The notes below the pieces were generated by a model. It was not told the origin of the DNA and searched no databases. It was given only the letters and a program-made list of their open reading frames with translations. From positions 1 through 64,000 of the forward strand of contig MU859163.1 in NCBI GenBank assembly GCA_033297205.1: 64,000 bases of DNA, written 5' to 3'. The stretch is from Pseudoneurospora amorphoporcata. Taxonomy: Eukaryota > Ascomycota > Sordariomycetes > Sordariales > Sordariaceae. Positions 50,001-60,615 of this stretch are shown one piece after another. How positions within the stretch are numbered: position 1 is the first letter of the stretch; every line of letters starts with the position of its first letter. The translations under genes were made by a program, and so were the position numbers.

Positions 50001-52654
50001 TACCAGTCAACATACCGGCTCGCAGACACCCAGCCCGGATACTGGATTCTAGAATCGATTTCCCTCCGGACGAGCTGTGTCAAGAATCCTGCACCGGCTG
50101 GAAAGAAGGGCACGGTGTACTTTGATATGAGCGGAAACTTGGCAACAGTACACCCAATTGCCCATGTGACCAGAAGGCTTCGCCCTGTTGCTCCGATACA
50201 TGAACGTTTCACGTCTCACAAGAGGAAGATGGCAATCTCCAAGTGGTCTGAGAGCACATTGTTGTCTTGCACCCTCCAGTCAGTGACCTTTGACACGGTC
50301 GCCTGCAGTCAAGGCCGGCTGGCCGACAGATCTGCTCCAACAAGTGCAGTGGGACAGCATGTCGTTACGGTGCCAAGCGGCTCCGGGGGCCGGCAGTGGA
50401 GATCTGACAAGGGTTGATGGCTGCACATGGTGTTTCCTTTCTATCAGAGTCTTGCGCACCTTGCCAGCGTTTTGGTTGTTGCAGTCCTCCTAGCCATGCT
50501 TCACTCGAGAAGGCTGGCCAGCCAGCTCAACCCATTAGCGCCGCAAAGATGAGAATATCCGGATGGCGAATATCGGTCGCAGGAACACTTGTTCACGGTG
50601 AGAGAGAGGAAAAAGCCCAGGCTTGAATCATCAGGTTGGGCAAAGTAAGACAGACCTCGGGACTCTGGCGAAGTGTTCGTCGTAACAAGTAGTATTGGCG
50701 ATGAATTGTGGCCGACAACAGGACCCCAAAGCCAATTGTATGCGAATCGACAAGGAAATCCCGTCGGCTTGTCCTTGTTGAGTGTCGTGCGTGGCTCGCC
50801 AGATAAAGCACAGAGAAATGCGGGGGGGAATGATGAAGAAAGACTGTATCATTGGATGTCGTCGTACCGTGAAGATGCAGCCTTACGAGTGAGTGATCGG
50901 AACGGCGCCTGTTCGTCGCCAACAACCGAGCGCTGAGTGAGCTCTAGACGTTGGTGATCATGGTAGGTAAGCACGAAGCGGGCCGTGATGCAAGTGCGTC
51001 AGAACTGGAGTTGGTGGCGTGTTGTCGAAGATAAATGGAATCGCTGTTCATTGTGGTGCTGGTAGAAAGGAGGCGATACGCCGGGCAAAATAGGAGTGAG
51101 GAAGGGAGAAGGAAAAGAGGACAAGACGCTCAGACGGGAGGTGAGGAGACAAACTAAACAAGAGCACCTGACAGATCCGGACGAATCAACGACATTGCTC
51201 ATCTTTTGAAGGAAAGAACGAGAGTCGTTTCTGGCGGTTGCACTGAGCTACCTACTAGAATAAGGTAGAGTGTCTGTGTGGACTCCCTCGGTTGGACTTC
51301 ACCGACCAGATGAAGCAAATGCACTGGAATTGTGACGAGACATTGAAAAACTTCTTCACAGCCAGGCGAACGCCCTCATGTCAGCAATATGCGGCGCACA
51401 TTGCAATGCTGCATAGCGCATTGTCATGCAATCTTGGGGAGAGCCGAATCGAGCACAGGCCATGGTCCATTGTGCTTCGTTTCCCTTTCCATTTTTCGTC
51501 CATTTTCCAAAATTCCTTCCTTTCCGGTTCTGACTTCTGAGAGTGGCCCCGTCCACACCCTGCGATCCAAAAACAGAACAAGGCCAAAAATGGGCCCTTG
51601 GCGGCAATCACAAATTGGACCCGCCCTCATCGACCGCTCGACATTGTCATTGGACAGCACCCGTATTGGGCGGGGCCGTCATCCCAAATCTCGAAAGCGA
51701 ATGGAGCCGAACGGCGTGCTCTGGTTGGCGCCCTGGATGAGCTTTTGAGCGGCCCCTGCTTTTGGTGTGCAGGTCGAAAGAGTGCCTCTTCCTGTTTAGG
51801 TTGTAGCTCCTTTTCTTTCCCCAGCTCCCCCTGACGGATGGAGCCCTGCGAGCCCACTAGATCCCACACGCGAGCCCGTTGCGGCCAGTCAAGCACACTC
51901 GAGCCAAACGGCCAGGGCAGGATGGCACTGGGATGGCTGTGCTGGGGGGGGGGGTTGTTCAGGTAGGCCGGGCCAGAAGGCGTCTTGTCGCTCGCTCTCT
52001 TGAACCGGCCGGGTCCTTCTTGTTCTCCTCTTTCGCTTTCCCCAACTCCTCCATCCCAACTTCTTCAACCAAACACCAAACCATTGTCGGCGTCAACGGT
52101 CTAGGGGACTGCATTTTGTCATTCTTTCCAACAAACCCATTCCTTCCTTCACTACCCCCTTGGTTTCGACTTCACTCTCTTAGTCGACTCCGTCCAGTCC
52201 TTTTTCCCTTTTCACGCAGATCCCCATCGACCACGACGCTGTTTGGACCAGACGATATATCTTGGGTAGATTCTTGATACGGCCATCCCTTGCGTATGTA
52301 TCCGAGCAGAGCCCCTCTGAGCCCCTGAGCCGAAGAGTCCAAAAGCCCATAGTCTCCTCATAGCAGCCCCAGGAATGGCAAAGAGACTATGGACAAATAC
52401 CAAACTCGTGATCCTTGGGCATTGCGCGCCAGCAACCATGAGATGAGGCAACTTGCTAACAGTCTGACTTTACAGATCCAGAATCCCGGTATATCCATCG
52501 TTTATAGTCTTTAAAGAAGCATTACCGAGTTCCACGATCAATCTTATACCGACAACATTCGTTCTACAAAGCGTACATACCTACGTACAACACACTCGTA
52601 CAGCACATACCACCACATATAAACTATACACTCTTTACATACACAAACGTCAAA
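44006..52654. other. Long gene-poor tract with palindromic GGTACCT motifs
   Basis: 8.6 kb between two divergent genes. The first 1.5 kb is probably leader and promoter of the PUF gene, and the last 600 bp (C/T-rich, with a G-run at 51941-51956) leader of the 181-aa protein. GGTACCT occurs at 45662, 45750, 45816 and 46391 amid many AGGTAGGT/TACCTT variants. Frames of 60-110 codons occur (for example 49898-50212 minus, 50593-50925 minus), but I could not join them into a convincing gene. Confidence 0.5.
45600..46400. repeat. Cluster of AGGTACCT / AGGTAGGT palindromic motifs
   Basis: Perfect GGTACCT cores lie at 45662-45668, 45750-45756, 45816-45822 and 46391-46397. Many related ACCTAC, GGTAGG and TACCTT units lie between and beside them. 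The same style of motif occurs more thinly elsewhere in the window. Function is unknown. Confidence 0.6.
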
Positions 52655-53200
52655 ATGGAGTCGCTCAGAAGCTTTGTTCGCCGCAGCGTCGACGAGGAGT
52701 CGCCTAATGCCAACCTTGTCAACCTAATGATCGCCCTCCTGGTGCTCGTCTTTTGCGCCCTTCTTTCAGTTACCATTCTCTTGCTCCTCAAGAGAATCAA
52801 GCAAAAGACGCCCGGGCACAACGAGAGTCTTCCTCAGTACCACGACGACCAGAAGCGTTCCAGTAATCACCGACGCCTTACGATCTCGACCGGGCCCGGC
52901 GCCCCCCGGTCCAGCGTCATTGTCTTCAAGGATGGACAGCCCATGCTGCAGAACCCCTCTTCTCCTCCTCACTCGCCCGACAACGTTCCGGAAATCCACA
53001 TTACGTTCCCGGATGAGCAGGATGACCAAGGCCGCCGCCGCAGCGGTCGTGTCCTCGTCGTCAGACTCGGAGAGTCGACCATTGGCCTCGAGCCCCGCCA
53101 GGATGAGCAGCTCCCCGCCTATGAGAAGGAAAGCAACTCGCAGTTTGTCTCCGTCGACATCGAGAAGATCGGCGGTCTCAAGGAGAAGGAGTACCGTTAA
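52655..53200 (+). CDS. Single-pass membrane protein with two LPxY motifs, 181 aa
   Basis: One exon of 181 aa starting CAAAATGGAG, a good fungal initiation context. A short N-terminus (1-20) precedes a single hydrophobic segment at about residues 21-45 (LMIALLVLVFCALL), then a basic KRIKQK stop-transfer. This suggests a type III or signal-anchor protein with a cytosolic C-terminus. The tail is hydrophilic, with Ser/Pro-rich and acidic parts. LPQY lies at 59-62 and LPAY at 153-156. Such PY-like motifs in small membrane proteins are typical of adaptors that recruit Rsp5/Nedd4 ubiquitin ligases. That is inference: I do not recognise a named family. The tail also contains HITFPDEQ and VLVVRLGE segments that may be conserved. 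Confidence 0.75.
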   Translation: MESLRSFVRRSVDEESPNANLVNLMIALLVLVFCALLSVTILLLLKRIKQKTPGHNESLPQYHDDQKRSSNHRRLTISTGPGAPRSSVIVFKDGQPMLQNPSSPPHSPDNVPEIHITFPDEQDDQGRRRSGRVLVVRLGESTIGLEPRQDEQLPAYEKESNSQFVSVDIEKIGGLKEKEYR

Positions 53201-54762
53201 AGTGTAAATATAAACGGCACAACTCAAAAAGAAGAAAAACAGACTGGCAATTTGAAGAGCTTGCTGTGCTCCTTTCTTTCTTTTCGGCACATGAGGTTGT
53301 TGGGGTTCGCGGTTGCATTGATGATTTTTTCTTGTTCAAGTTACGGAGTTTCAAGGCGTGTACAGGAAACATGGGACACTACCGCACGGCGAGAGCTGTT
53401 TACTTCTTTCTACATTTCCAAGGAAAAATTCTGATTCCGCGCGCTGGACGAGGCTTGCCCGCCCAGAGGGGCGTTCGAAAGAGCTGGGATAATGCATCTG
53501 GGGAGAGGCAGGCCTGAAGCATCACAGCACATAGTTGGTCTCCCGGATGCCCCTGTACATTGTGTACATATAAGCCACGTCGCAACTTCGGCCCCGCACA
53601 TGTTGACTTGGAGGTTCTCATTGTCTACGGATCTTGTGGGAAAAGAAAGCGGGTAATCTCAATTGCGACGTATTTTTATCATTGGGAAAGCGAGAAGTTG
53701 GAAAAAGAAGTGGTCGACATAGCTACCTCTTTTACCTTGTGCATGCATCATCGCTATTCTTGTATTGTGTAATTTCTATTCGAGGCTCTGTCATCTTGGC
53801 CGAGCTTTTTAACGTCTCCTTTGTTCAACCAAACCACATAGAGATGATTCAAAGATCTGGACCACTGGAGAAAAAGGGCCTCGCAAAACGCAGCCACGGA
53901 GGGTTCTCATTTTCTTGTATGTACCTATTCTTAGACACGGACGGCCTTTTCATAAATATACCCTACTCTGCCTCCGCACAATGACAGACCTTGATCAAGC
54001 TGAAACATGCAGCGACAGGTTCTTCCATGAAGGTTTTGGCTCTCGACTCAACGGATCCTTCGCGGCCAAGCACCGATCACCAGAAGACTGACTCGGAACT
54101 ACAGTGTGGGGATATTTCGGGATGGAAGCATGAAAGGGTTAGGGTTTAAGCCGTGATGCTACGTAGCACATGCACCAACACATGGAATCTCACGACTTGT
54201 ACACTACGGAGGCGTCGGCCGGTGAAGTGTGGGGAAGCTGTCGACACAGACACTGCCGACACTTGAGGTCTAGAATGCATATCAGTGTTTCTGGAGGAGA
54301 CGTGAAGAATGTAATTGAACTTTCCGTCTTTCAACAACAGCAATTGACGCGTTGTTCCTTTTTGTTGTTCATGCATTCATATCTCTCGTAATTGGAGCTT
54401 CCTGCACCTCATCATCGAAACGTTCGGCTCCACGCTTTGCTGTTTGATCCATTGACATCTCCCCAAACAACCCCACCGCCCCAACGCAGTCGGCAGCGAG
54501 ATACCGAGACGGGGGCACCGACACCGACACTCCTTTTGCGGCCTTCCCACCACCGGGACACGGGACTACCTCGCTCGTTGTTCCGATTATTATCACCCCT
54601 TTTTTCTTCTTCGACGAACCGGACAAGAATCCCACTGACTACAACTTTCGCCGTCTCAAGCGCTCCTCCTCCCCGGGCTCCCGAGTCGATCTCTACCTAG
54701 CTCCGTAACCCGCGCCGCGCCGCCCTTTGGGCTCTCCTCCTTCCCTTACCTGCGCCGCCACG
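53201..54762. other. Intergenic region upstream of GPI13
   Basis: Holds the 3'UTR of the 181-aa gene and the leader of GPI13. The last 350 bp are C-rich with short upstream frames. A frame from 54392 to 54700 is open but low-complexity and most likely part of the leader. No gene supported. Confidence 0.5.
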
Positions 54763-57700
54763 ATGGCGCCGCCGACAAAACCGACATCGAGGAAACCTCC
54801 GCCGCAGTCTCAAACGGAATACCAGGCAATTGCTGCCAAGTTCGCCGCCGCGAAGCGCGCAAAGGAAGCCCAAGATGCGGCAAAGGCACGAACAGCTGGA
54901 GTAGCGAAAGCGGCAGGCGGTGAAGCCGCTGAGAAGGAGCAACAAGACCGGGTCAGTCTGGCCGACAAGCAGCGTGCCGCCCTCGAGGCCAAGCGCAAGT
55001 CGAGCTTCGAGGCTCGCTGGCTATCAACCGTTGGATTCTGGGTCTGGATGCTGTTGCTCCACGTCGTCGGCATTGCTTACTTCACCAGCGGCTTCCTCTT
55101 GACCCGTCTGATGCTGGACGACAAGTCCGTGTGCGACGCGCCGCCGACTCTGAATACCAGCACCACCAACGGGATCGTGGACATTCTGCCGAACTGGAAG
55201 GGCAAGGGAACAGTGGACGGAGGCTGCTGGCACCCCAAGACCTTCGAGCGGGCTGTTGTGGTGGTAGTCGATGCGCTGCGCTACGACTTTACCGTCCCCG
55301 TCAAGGACGACGCTCCCTTCCACAATGCCTTCTCCTTCATGTACGATACCGCCCTGGCCTCGCCCAACAACGCCGTACTCAGACCGTTCATCGCCGATCC
55401 CCCGACCTCAACACTGCAGAGGCTCAAGGGCCTGACCACGGGCACCTTGCCCACCTTTGTGGATGTTGGCAACAGCTTTGCCGGTACCGCTATCGAAGAG
55501 GATAACCTGCTGATGCAGCTCCGGGACGCCGGCAAGCGCATCGTACACCTCGGAGACGACACGTGGGAGTCGCTCTTCCCGGGCTACTTCCAGGCTAATC
55601 TGAGCCGGGCCTACGACAGCTTCAACGTTTGGGATTTGCACACGGTTGACAATGGTGTCATCGAGCACATTTTCCCCTTGATGAAGCGCAAGGGCGAGTG
55701 GGATGTCGCTATTGCGCATCTTCTCGGTGTCGACCACGCCGGCCACCGCTACGGACCCGACCACCCCGAGATGGCCAAGAAGCTACAGCAAATGAACACG
55801 TTCATCAAGGATCTGGCGTCCAACATTGACGACGACACTCTGTTGATCGTCATGGGTGACCACGGTATGGACAGCAAGGGAGATCACGGAGGCGAGAGCG
55901 AGGATGAGGTCGAGGCTGCTCTGTGGATGTACTCTCCCAAGGCCGTGTTTGGCAGAACCAAGCCCGAGTATGTCACTCCCCCGGCTATCGCCAAGACTCG
56001 TCCCGTCAACCAGATTGACCTTGTCCCGACTCTGGCGCTGCTCATGGGTATCCCCATCCCCTACAACAACTTGGGTCACCCAATTGAGGAGGCCTTTGTT
56101 GGTCCCCATGGCACAGCCTGGGACAGGTTGGCTGCTGCGGAGCGCATGGCTGCCGCTGGCATCAAGCGTTACCAGACCTCGTACTTCTCCGCCCGCGGAA
56201 TCGAGCAGGCTACGACCCCTGGCTCGCCCGCTGATTTGTGGGATAAGGCTGAGGCTTCGGTTCCCAAGGACAAGGTCAAGAAGGGCCACAGCTGGGAGCC
56301 TGTGTTCTCGGCCTATGCTGGGTATCAGAAGGAGACGCTGGATTACTCCAAGAGTCTTTGGGCCAGATTTGATGTCAAGAACATGGTCATTGGCATTAGC
56401 ATCATGGCGTCCGGCGTCATTGCCCTTCTTGTCTACATCAACAAACGTACCGAAGACGACGACGTCTTGGTGATTGAGGACTCCGAGCTTGATCATGCCG
56501 AGAAGAGCCTGGAGCTACAGGGTATCACCGCTGACGAAGCCCAAACCCTTGAGAAGCGCCTGTTCCGTGCCGCCATTTTGGGAGCCCTTCCCGGATTCTT
56601 CGGCGGACTTCTGCAATCCTACCTGTCTGGTAATGGCGATTGGTATCGCGGTTCGTCCATCGGCGCTTTCACCAGTGTCGCAACCGTCTTGGTCGCTCTC
56701 TACGATGCAGAGGGTGCCTATTTCAACGTCCTCCCTAACACTCTTTGGGGCTGGATGGCCGTGGTCTTTACCGTCAGCCAGTCTATCGGCTTCGCCTCCA
56801 ACTCCTACACCATCTGGGAGGACTCGATTCAGGTCTTTTTGATGACCACTTTTGGTATCGTTACGGCCCTCTCTGCTTTCCGCATGGAATCGCTTCCGGA
56901 CCGCTATATGGCCATCTACCACTCTATCCTCTTCGTTCTTCTCGGCCGTCTCGCCTCCTTCTCCAAACTCTGCCGCGAGGAGCAGATGCCGTACTGCACG
57001 TCGACCTACTACGCCAGCGGCACCTCCTCGACCTCGGCCCCCTGGCAACTGGTCATCCCCTTCATTGCCGTCATGATCCTCCCCTCCATCATCAAGGCTT
57101 ACCTCGCGCCCTCCAGATCATACGAGGGTCTCGCCCCGACCTGGATTGGCTACGTCTTCCGCGCTGGCCTCTTCTTCTCAGCCATCTACTGGGTCCTCGA
57201 CGCCGCCGACAACGGGCAATGGCTCTCCTCCCTCTCCTCCTCCTTGTCTTCCTATCTCCCCTCTTCGGCCTCCGAGGCCCTCTCCTCCCTGCCCCCTCTC
57301 CCCGACAAGGCCCTCAAGACCCTCTCCGTCTACACCGCGCAAATGATCCTCGGCCTCGCCCTCGTCGCCGGCTCCACCGCCTTCGTCTGGGCTCCTCCCT
57401 GCATCTCCATCGTCACCACCGCTCTCCGCCGCTCCCCCGCGGACGCCTCCTCGAACCCTCTCGCCGCCATCCCCGGCGCGCAAACCGCCCAAGTCACCGT
57501 GCTAGGCTACGGCAACGCGCACGGCGCCCGCTACCTCTTGCTCCCGCTCAACTTCTTCGTCGCCCTCTCCCTGCTCACCAAACCCATGGGCGCCGGCGCT
57601 TTGGCCTTGACCCTCTGGCAATCCCTCTCCCTCCTTGAGATCCTCGACTTGTTGAACTTGCCCATCGGCTCCAACCCCATTGGCCCCGTCATGCTCGCTC

Positions 57701-58152
57701 TGCTGGGCCAAAACGCCTTTTTCAAAACCGGTCACCAGGCGGTCCTGTCTTCCATCCAATGGGACTCCGCTTTTATCCCTCTCTACAGCATCAAATACCC
57801 CTGGTCTCCCATTTTAGTTGTTCTTAACACTTTCGCGGGGCAAATCCTCGCTACGATCTTGGTGCCTATGCTCGTTCTCTGGAAGAGCGGACCTAAAAGG
57901 AGGGGCATTCTGGGAAGCGTGAGCAGAGCGTTGGCGGTCTTCGTGGCGTTTTATGCTACCGAGGCGTTGGCGAGTATGATGTGGGCTGGACATCTCAGGA
58001 GACATTTGATGCTTTATCGGGTGTTCAGTCCGAGGTTCATGACGGCGGCGGTGACGCTTTTGGTGGTGGATGTGGTGGGTGTGTTGGTTGGATTAAGTGG
58101 GGTGAGGGTGAATACGATGAGTGTGGCGGAGGTTTTTGGGTGGGCTGATTGA
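54763..58152 (+). CDS. GPI13: GPI ethanolamine phosphate transferase 3 (Gpi13/PIG-O)
   Basis: A single exon of 1129 aa. The frame opens earlier only with a TTG, so ATG 54763 (CCACGATGG context) is chosen. It adds the bridging ethanolamine phosphate to the third mannose of the GPI precursor on the luminal side of the ER. After an Ala/Lys-rich cytosolic N-terminus, a transmembrane segment lies at about 90-115. The luminal alkaline-phosphatase-fold domain follows. Its metal and nucleophile motifs are visible: Asp170 in VVDALRYDF, the TTGTLPT segment at 225-231, VDHAGH at 323-328 and MGDHGMD at 364-370. The C-terminal half is a series of about a dozen hydrophobic segments, as in PIG-O. The KPEYVTPP and QIDLVPTLALLMG blocks also match. 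Length is normal for the family. Confidence 0.96.
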   Translation: MAPPTKPTSRKPPPQSQTEYQAIAAKFAAAKRAKEAQDAAKARTAGVAKAAGGEAAEKEQQDRVSLADKQRAALEAKRKSSFEARWLSTVGFWVWMLLLHVVGIAYFTSGFLLTRLMLDDKSVCDAPPTLNTSTTNGIVDILPNWKGKGTVDGGCWHPKTFERAVVVVVDALRYDFTVPVKDDAPFHNAFSFMYDTALASPNNAVLRPFIADPPTSTLQRLKGLTTGTLPTFVDVGNSFAGTAIEEDNLLMQLRDAGKRIVHLGDDTWESLFPGYFQANLSRAYDSFNVWDLHTVDNGVIEHIFPLMKRKGEWDVAIAHLLGVDHAGHRYGPDHPEMAKKLQQMNTFIKDLASNIDDDTLLIVMGDHGMDSKGDHGGESEDEVEAALWMYSPKAVFGRTKPEYVTPPAIAKTRPVNQIDLVPTLALLMGIPIPYNNLGHPIEEAFVGPHGTAWDRLAAAERMAAAGIKRYQTSYFSARGIEQATTPGSPADLWDKAEASVPKDKVKKGHSWEPVFSAYAGYQKETLDYSKSLWARFDVKNMVIGISIMASGVIALLVYINKRTEDDDVLVIEDSELDHAEKSLELQGITADEAQTLEKRLFRAAILGALPGFFGGLLQSYLSGNGDWYRGSSIGAFTSVATVLVALYDAEGAYFNVLPNTLWGWMAVVFTVSQSIGFASNSYTIWEDSIQVFLMTTFGIVTALSAFRMESLPDRYMAIYHSILFVLLGRLASFSKLCREEQMPYCTSTYYASGTSSTSAPWQLVIPFIAVMILPSIIKAYLAPSRSYEGLAPTWIGYVFRAGLFFSAIYWVLDAADNGQWLSSLSSSLSSYLPSSASEALSSLPPLPDKALKTLSVYTAQMILGLALVAGSTAFVWAPPCISIVTTALRRSPADASSNPLAAIPGAQTAQVTVLGYGNAHGARYLLLPLNFFVALSLLTKPMGAGALALTLWQSLSLLEILDLLNLPIGSNPIGPVMLALLGQNAFFKTGHQAVLSSIQWDSAFIPLYSIKYPWSPILVVLNTFAGQILATILVPMLVLWKSGPKRRGILGSVSRALAVFVAFYATEALASMMWAGHLRRHLMLYRVFSPRFMTAAVTLLVVDVVGVLVGLSGVRVNTMSVAEVFGWAD

Positions 58153-59508
58153 GAGACTGTAAAAGGATGAGAATAAGTGAATGCTTTGGATGTTGATGTT
58201 GTTATATGAGTATTTTTGGCATATATACACAGGTCAATTGGGCGGTTGGGTTTGGTTTGGTGGGTAAAATGTTGATGTATGCAGTGAACCACGAAAAGAC
58301 AAGAGGATTGTCAACTGTAAATAAATAGTAATTGTAATAAAACTGCTCTTGACCACATTAGAAGATGGCATCATGACGTTCTAGGGCTGTAAGCATACCT
58401 ACACAGCATACCTCTCCGAATAACCCTCCCTGGTCGATGTGGTTGTCATTGTCAAGGCTCGACGAGATAATATTAAACCGAACTGTTCAACGTCAGGGTA
58501 CATCAGCTAAACAAACGGCCAATCTGGAGATATTTCTCGTTCAACTATGCTCGCCAGGATGTTCAGCCTTACGAATCGGTGATATCAGATGATGCATTTG
58601 CTGGTTGGTTGCGAAGCCTGTACTTGGTAAGGGCTTTGGAGAGACAGGAGTAAGTTGAGGATGGCCGAGTGAGGGCATGACGAGAAGAATCGTGATTGTG
58701 ACTTGGTCGACGCGCGGCGTTGATGCAAGGAGGAGAATGCTGTGCAGGCAGTCTCGATTTGCTGTGACTGTGAGGACTTTGCCCATTTCTTTGAGGACCT
58801 GGTGGAATCCTCAGTTCTAGTCGTCGTTGGCTGTGCTATGACCAGCATGTATGAGTAGGTAAGAAACGACAAAGGGATCACTGTTCTTCTCAATGTGGGC
58901 TGTGTTGCAATCGATAAAAAGTGGTAGAACGGCGCACGAGACTGATAAGTGATGGTTGGAACGGCACTGGATAAACTGGATGAGGCTGGCAGGGCTGGCA
59001 AGTCAGCTCGCGATGACTTGGCAACTGCCAGACTGGATGTATTATTCACCACCTTCAGCGTCAAGATTTGGGGGTGAACCAAGTTTATTATTCCTCCATT
59101 TCCGCACCGAGAACAACGAAACAAACTAATTCTCGGGAAAAAAAAAAAAAAAAAACCCCGAACTTGCCCGCAAGCCTCTCTTTTCTCGTTCTTGTTTCCT
59201 CCAGCTTCCTACAGAAATTCCAGCCCGTAAACGAGTGTATGATACCCCTTGATCCAATGTTCAACCTATGAAAAAGCCAAACCCAGTCGCAGTCGTACTT
59301 TCCTGGTGCATTTCCTGAATCCATCCCAAATGTAGGACCAAAAAAACAGAACAAAAGCCAAAAGCCAAAAACCAAAGAGCAAAACTGAGTGTGATCTGAT
59401 CCGTCCTCAACGAAATGAAATGGGTGCCTGCCCATGAGGGCAAACCGTTGGAGACTCGCTCCGGAGGAAACACTGAAGACTGATGTGTCGTTACAGTGCC
59501 ATGGCTTC
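58153..59508. other. Convergent 3' intergenic region downstream of GPI13
   Basis: Contains 3'UTRs and an A-run at about 59138-59154. A minus-strand frame (59124-58585) is open but has no family signature and spans that A-run region. I do not call it a gene. Confidence 0.5.
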
Positions 59509-60031
59509 CTAGTGGGGGGCATTGCTACCCGAGCCAACATCCGGTCCTGGTTCTCCCATATCTGAAAAGCTCGCCTCCAATTTGGCCTTCAACTCGAAAA
59601 GAAGCTTTTCCGCTTCTTCCATTGCGGCCAACAAGGGGTTGAAAGCTGGCAGCGTAGCCGTCACACGCTGTTAAAGAGCCAATGTCAGCAGTCGAGTTTC
59701 TTGTTGAGCAGAATTATATCATCAATATGTCTCCGCTCACATCTTCGTTCTCCTCCCGGTAGTTACGTATGCCGTTGTTGAAATCGGCGACGGCTGTTTC
59801 GATCCTAGTCAGCAACCCTCACTCGTAAAGATAGTGTACTATAATTCCCCGGGGCAACTTACCCCCATAAAGCTGTTTGTGCAGTTTTTCCAAGTCCTCC
59901 CGGAACTCTGAGGCGTAGAGTGCCGGAGTGGCCATGAACTCGATCCTGACGTTATCGGTATACATATTGTCGTGCGTTGTTACCAAGTTCTTGATCGCGT
60001 TGTGGTAATCCACGTAACTGAACCACTCCAT
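59509..60031 (-). CDS. Small helical protein of unknown family, 126 aa
   Basis: Three exons: 60031-59863, 59793-59741 and 59667-59509, with introns of 69 and 73 bp that have good GTAAGT and GTGAGC donors and AACAG acceptors. The spliced frame is 127 codons including the stop. The product starts MEWFSYVDYHNAIKNL and includes EFREDLEKLHKQLYGAV and NNGIRNYREENED. It ends in an Ala/Glu/Lys helix (AAMEEAEKLLFELKAKLEA) and a Gly/Pro-rich tail. It looks mostly alpha-helical and is probably a coiled-coil partner. I do not recognise it. The frame is open upstream of the chosen ATG for about 20 codons without another ATG, so an unseen 5' exon is possible. Clean splicing supports a real gene. Confidence 0.62.
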
Positions 60032-60496
60032 ATGTTCCCCTTCGACGACGATCCTGCGGACGTTGTTGAACAAACGTTCCGCGGAATCGAAAGGCAGCCC
60101 GTATCACTCACGAAGACCACCACCACCATCACCCCACTGCTACCTACCTACTCATGAGGTCTTCAAGCTACCCTCCAGCGGGGGTCAATAATCTTACGAG
60201 GCAACGACCTTCAATCGCAATTACCCTCCTTTTCCCAAATTTCATGAAAGATACGCCTCTCCTGCATGTATAAATACGGTAAGTACCAGTTGCAACTCAA
60301 GGTGCGTGGCCTCATACCATCTTCGACCCCCAGCTCTGCTGGAGGGAGTGGACCACTGGAGTCCCGACGAGTATCACTCCGGCATTAGGTATACCTAGGG
60401 AATGTGCAGAAAATGAAGGGTTAAAGTCTGTGGATTGCCAACCTTGCAAAGGTCCGACGAATATAATTCCATCACTCAGCCCACTCTTTTACGAAA
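60032..60496. promoter_or_regulatory. Upstream region of the small helical gene and tRNA
   Basis: Likely promoter and leader of the minus-strand 126-aa gene. The 5' flank of the tRNA lies at its right end. A GTGAGT donor-like site at 60105-60110 on the minus strand could belong to a missed 5' exon. Confidence 0.4.
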
Positions 60497-60592
60497 GCCC
60501 GATTAGCTCAGCTGGTTAGAGCGTCGTACTAATATCTTCGCCGAGATATCAAGTCCATGCGAAGGTCAACAGTTCAATCCTGTTATTGGGCA
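60497..60592 (+). tRNA. tRNA-Ile (anticodon AAT) with 22-nt intron
   Basis: The acceptor stem GCCCGAT (60497-60503) pairs with ATTGGGC (60585-60591), followed by the discriminator A. The D arm contains AGCTCAGCTGGTTAGAGC. The anticodon stem TCGTA (60524-60528) pairs with TGCGA (60558-60562) with one G-T wobble. The loop, after removing 60535-60556, reads CTAATAA, the standard eukaryotic Ile(AAT) loop. The intron starts one base 3' of the anticodon, the canonical site. The T arm AACAG-TTCAATC-CTGTT is complete. A long T-run at 60599-60615 serves as the RNA polymerase III terminator. Confidence 0.95.
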
Positions 60593-60598
60593 TTCTTC

Positions 60599-60615
60599 CT
60601 TTTTTTTTTTTTTTT
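60599..60615 (+). terminator. RNA polymerase III terminator of tRNA-Ile
   Basis: A long uninterrupted T-run begins about seven bases after the tRNA 3' end, far longer than the T4-T5 needed. Confidence 0.85.

Noticed and set aside
49898..50212. 104-codon minus-strand frame ending in a Trp/Tyr-rich, protein-like stretch
   Set aside because: It looked like a last exon, but I could not find upstream exons that join in frame without stops between 50.2 and 51.2 kb. It may be a gene remnant.
58585..59124. 179-codon minus-strand frame downstream of GPI13
   Set aside because: Ser/Thr-rich without a family match, with overlapping open frames of equal quality and no splice support.
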